Positions 63,476 to 64,000 of a stretch of DNA of 64,000 bases are shown here, in pieces. Position numbers and translations under genes: made by a program. Each line of letters begins with the position of its first letter. Positions within the stretch are counted from its first letter, which is position 1. The notes beneath the pieces are model-generated. The model ran no database searches. It was given only the letters and a program-made list of their open reading frames with translations, and had not been told where the DNA came from. The DNA lies in contig CAVSAJ010000001.1 of the NCBI GenBank assembly GCA_963725895.1, positions 2,542,001 to 2,606,000 on the forward strand, written 5' to 3'. Source of the stretch: Bog-473 sp963725895 (GTDB taxonomy: Bacteria > Actinomycetota > Acidimicrobiia > Acidimicrobiales > RAAP-2).

Positions 63476-64000
63476 ATGACAATCCGCGTCTTTCTCCTCG
63501 ATGACCACGAACTCGTGCGCGAGGGTATCCGGAGTCTGCTGGAGAGCGACCCCGATATCGAAGTGGTCGGCGAGGCCGCCACGGCCTCGGAGGCATTGAC
63601 GCGGGTGCCGTTGGCGAAGCCGGACGTGGCGATCCTTGACGTCCGGCTCGAGGAGGGCAACGGCATCGAGGTCTGCCGCGACCTGCGCTCGATCAACCCC
63701 CAGCTCACCTGCCTCATGTTGACAAGCTTCGCCGACGACGACGCGCTCTACGCAAGCGTGATGGCCGGTGCGGCCGGCTATGTCCTCAAACAGATCAAGG
63801 CGCGAGATCTCATTGAAGACGTGAAGAAAGTGGCAAAGGGCGACTCGCTGATGGATCCGAGGGCCGTGGCCCGCGTGGTGGAGAGGATCTCGAACCCACC
63901 GAAGTCAGATCCCACCCAGGACTCCCTGTCGCCCCAGGAGCAGCGCATCCTGGAGCACATTTCCGAGGGGATGACGAACAAGCAGATAGCGGAAGCCATG
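63476..64000 (+). CDS. devR: DevR/DosR-type response regulator, incomplete at the window end
   Basis: ATG 63476 opens a NarL/FixJ-type regulator whose 175 visible codons end exactly at the window boundary. The receiver domain has Asp9-Asp10 (RVFLLDDHELVREG), the phosphorylation site Asp55 (VAILDVRLEEGNGIEV), Thr83 (LMLTSFADDD) and Lys105 (GYVLKQIKARDL), matching the catalytic set of DosR. After a linker the LuxR-type HTH begins (LSPQEQRILEHISEGMTNKQ). It is divergent from devS across 92 bases, in which I see no DevR-like box. It is the likely binder of the GGGAC-N4-GTCC sites across the island. Confidence 0.93.
   Translation, partial: MTIRVFLLDDHELVREGIRSLLESDPDIEVVGEAATASEALTRVPLAKPDVAILDVRLEEGNGIEVCRDLRSINPQLTCLMLTSFADDDALYASVMAGAAGYVLKQIKARDLIEDVKKVAKGDSLMDPRAVARVVERISNPPKSDPTQDSLSPQEQRILEHISEGMTNKQIAEAM

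Overview
The window is high-GC actinobacterial DNA. The order radA-disA-carD-ispD-ispF-rlmB, the mycothiol-type SigR/RsrA pair, a DevR/DevS two-component system, the MurL/MurD2 route to D-Glu peptidoglycan precursors and secreted proteins with YWLVASDGG-type repeats point to an uncultured or little-studied member of the Acidimicrobiia. That assignment is inference from gene content. About 18 apparent single-base frameshifts, mostly one extra base in G/C-rich or short homopolymer context, break essential genes (radA, rlmB, nadC, panD, panC, folK, folE, tilS, murL, devS). I read most of these as sequencing or assembly errors and annotate the genes across the breaks.

Layout. 1-11 kb: the end of mscL, a SnoaL-like protein, the rlmB-ispF-ispD-carD-disA-radA block on the minus strand, an exonuclease/endonuclease/phosphatase-family protein, clpC and a polyprenyl diphosphate synthase. 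11-12.2 kb: two secreted coiled-coil paralogs with Thr-Gly repeat tails. 12.2-25.7 kb: one long minus-strand run reading sigR-rsrA-zincin-tilS/hpt-folE-folP-DSP-like-folB-folK-DUF2520-panC-panD-nadB-nadC-coaX-lysS, a cofactor superoperon for folate, NAD and CoA plus tRNA and purine functions. 25.7-36.5 kb: P450, SDR, MaoC hydratase, a MerR regulator, then pgeF-murL-murD2, a CADD-like diiron protein, an AEC-like permease, a methylmalonyl-CoA decarboxylase-like crotonase and a TetR regulator. 36.5-40 kb: two divergent MFS exporters around a palindrome-rich control region. 40-51.6 kb: accessory DNA with a GH43-like secreted protein, other secreted proteins, a 3' half of a tRNA-Thr gene, a large SARP/AAA regulator, a YVTN/PKD/IPT secreted protein and a TreT-like trehalose synthase.

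51.7-64 kb is the most striking part: a compact DevR/DosR-type dormancy island. It holds three universal stress proteins, a wax ester/triacylglycerol synthase, two FMN split-barrel (PPOX) proteins, a zinc alcohol dehydrogenase, a phosphoketolase coupled to acetate kinase, two small unknown proteins, a heme-type DevS sensor kinase and its response regulator DevR, which runs off the window. Palindromes of the form GGGAC-N4-GTCC lie 57-86 bp upstream of the first gene of each transcription unit, which suggests that DevR controls the island. A plausible logic is storage-lipid synthesis, stress proteins and ATP from phosphoketolase-derived acetyl phosphate when respiration stops.

No stretch longer than 300 bases lacks a gene. 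I saw no rRNA, complete tRNA, CRISPR array, intact insertion sequence or replication origin.
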